Source: Septoria linicola
Taxonomy: Eukaryota > Ascomycota > Dothideomycetes > Mycosphaerellales > Mycosphaerellaceae
Length of the DNA: 64,000 nt
NCBI GenBank assembly: GCA_024114885.1
Contig: CP099419.1
Span: 3,844,001 to 3,908,000, forward strand
Direction of reading: 5' to 3'
Made by a program: the position numbers and the translations under genes. The notes beneath the pieces were generated by a model. That model had not been told where the DNA came from, did no database searches, and worked only from the letters and a program-made list of their open reading frames with translations. Positions 63,636 through 64,000 of this stretch are shown here, in pieces. Every line of letters begins with the position of its first letter. Positions within the stretch are counted from its first letter, which is position 1.

Positions 63636-64000
63636 CATGAGCATCACAATCACGATCACGATTCCGGAGGCCGCGCTTGGTGATGTCGCTGGTAGCTATG
63701 TCGGAGATTTCTACATGCTGGGAGGAATTCGATTTACGCTGGAGACGAAGATCTATGGAAGACATTCTTGACCATGCGGCCTGCCGAGCTCATAGCGAGT
63801 ATCTCGTAGTGTACTCAGGTAGCGATGTCTTCTTGCGAACTTCTTGCCGGATCTGCTGTTTAATCAATTTGCCTCCATGTCTTGCACAGTAGTGGACCCC
63901 TGTCAATCAACCGCAGGGATGCGAACAAGCCTGCAGGAACCGGCGCAGCCATTTATCGTTGTTCGCACATAAGTGTGAGCGGACGGTCGGAGACAATGTG
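63636..64000. other. Right end of the window; no gene seen
   Basis: 365 bases after the last gene. A short run of ATCACAATCACGATCACGAT lies near 63643-63662. Frames (63490-63765 minus, 63677-63892 plus) have no recognisable content. Confidence 0.45.

Noticed and set aside
1..64000. CRISPR arrays, bacterial operons or an intact transposon
   Set aside because: Gene structure is eukaryotic throughout; no regularly spaced repeats, long terminal repeats, transposase or reverse transcriptase frames were found.

Overview
The window is a piece of nuclear genome from a filamentous ascomycete, most likely a Dothideomycete related to the Mycosphaerella group. The reasons are: genes split by short introns (about 50-70 nt) with GTRNGT donors and CTRAY branch sites; fungal-only families (AspB-type septin, fungal_trans regulator, GT15 mannosyltransferase, fused MoaA-MoaC molybdopterin gene, Dug3); and two nearly full-length copies of one intron in unrelated genes, which match the introner-like elements known from this class. 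No rRNA, CRISPR, convincing tRNA or intact transposon was seen. Exon borders were set by hand from splice sites, reading phase and protein families.

Layout. 0-8 kb: the 3' end of a septin, then three minus-strand enzymes for sugar/ester catabolism (secreted GH2 glycosidase, D-galactonate dehydratase-like enolase-superfamily enzyme, alpha/beta hydrolase). 9-16.4 kb: a MOSC-ferredoxin-reductase gene with its flavin domain deleted, a coiled-coil protein, a small zinc-finger protein, and a divergent pair of DUF1308 protein and SRP9/SRP21. 16.4-20.6 kb: a 4.2 kb gene-poor stretch leading to a large C2H2/fungal_trans regulator (20.6-24.2 kb). 25-35 kb: Dug3 glutathione-degradation amidotransferase, a small secreted cysteine-rich protein, RPA3, a SET-domain protein, two small related unknowns, and the MOCS1/cnxABC molybdenum-cofactor gene. 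35.9-41 kb: a SAF-domain oxidoreductase, a P450 with a stop codon in its I-helix region, and an SDR. 42-52 kb: unknown small genes, two F-box paralogues (one frameshifted), a KTR mannosyltransferase, a Myb/SANT-like protein and a frameshifted DUF1275 membrane protein. 52-64 kb: mitochondrial ferredoxin reductase, two membrane proteins, a Pif1-type helicase with a SUMO-like domain, and an LPAEIRNMVY-type (F-box-like) protein.

The conserved genes serve housekeeping tasks: septin ring, SRP, RPA, Fe-S/haem electron supply, molybdenum cofactor, O-mannosylation. They alternate with fast-changing accessory genes (glycosidase, P450, SDR, effector-like protein, F-box paralogues). At least four accessory genes carry disabling lesions.

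The points most worth following are: (1) an introner-like intron family with three copies, one with a GC donor; (2) the MOCS1 locus, where the MoaA Gly-Gly end, a stop codon, a splice donor and tandem acceptors overlap, so splicing could choose between free MoaA and the MoaA-MoaC fusion; and (3) a helicase that combines a SUMO-like fold, a SUMO-interacting motif and a Pif1 motor.
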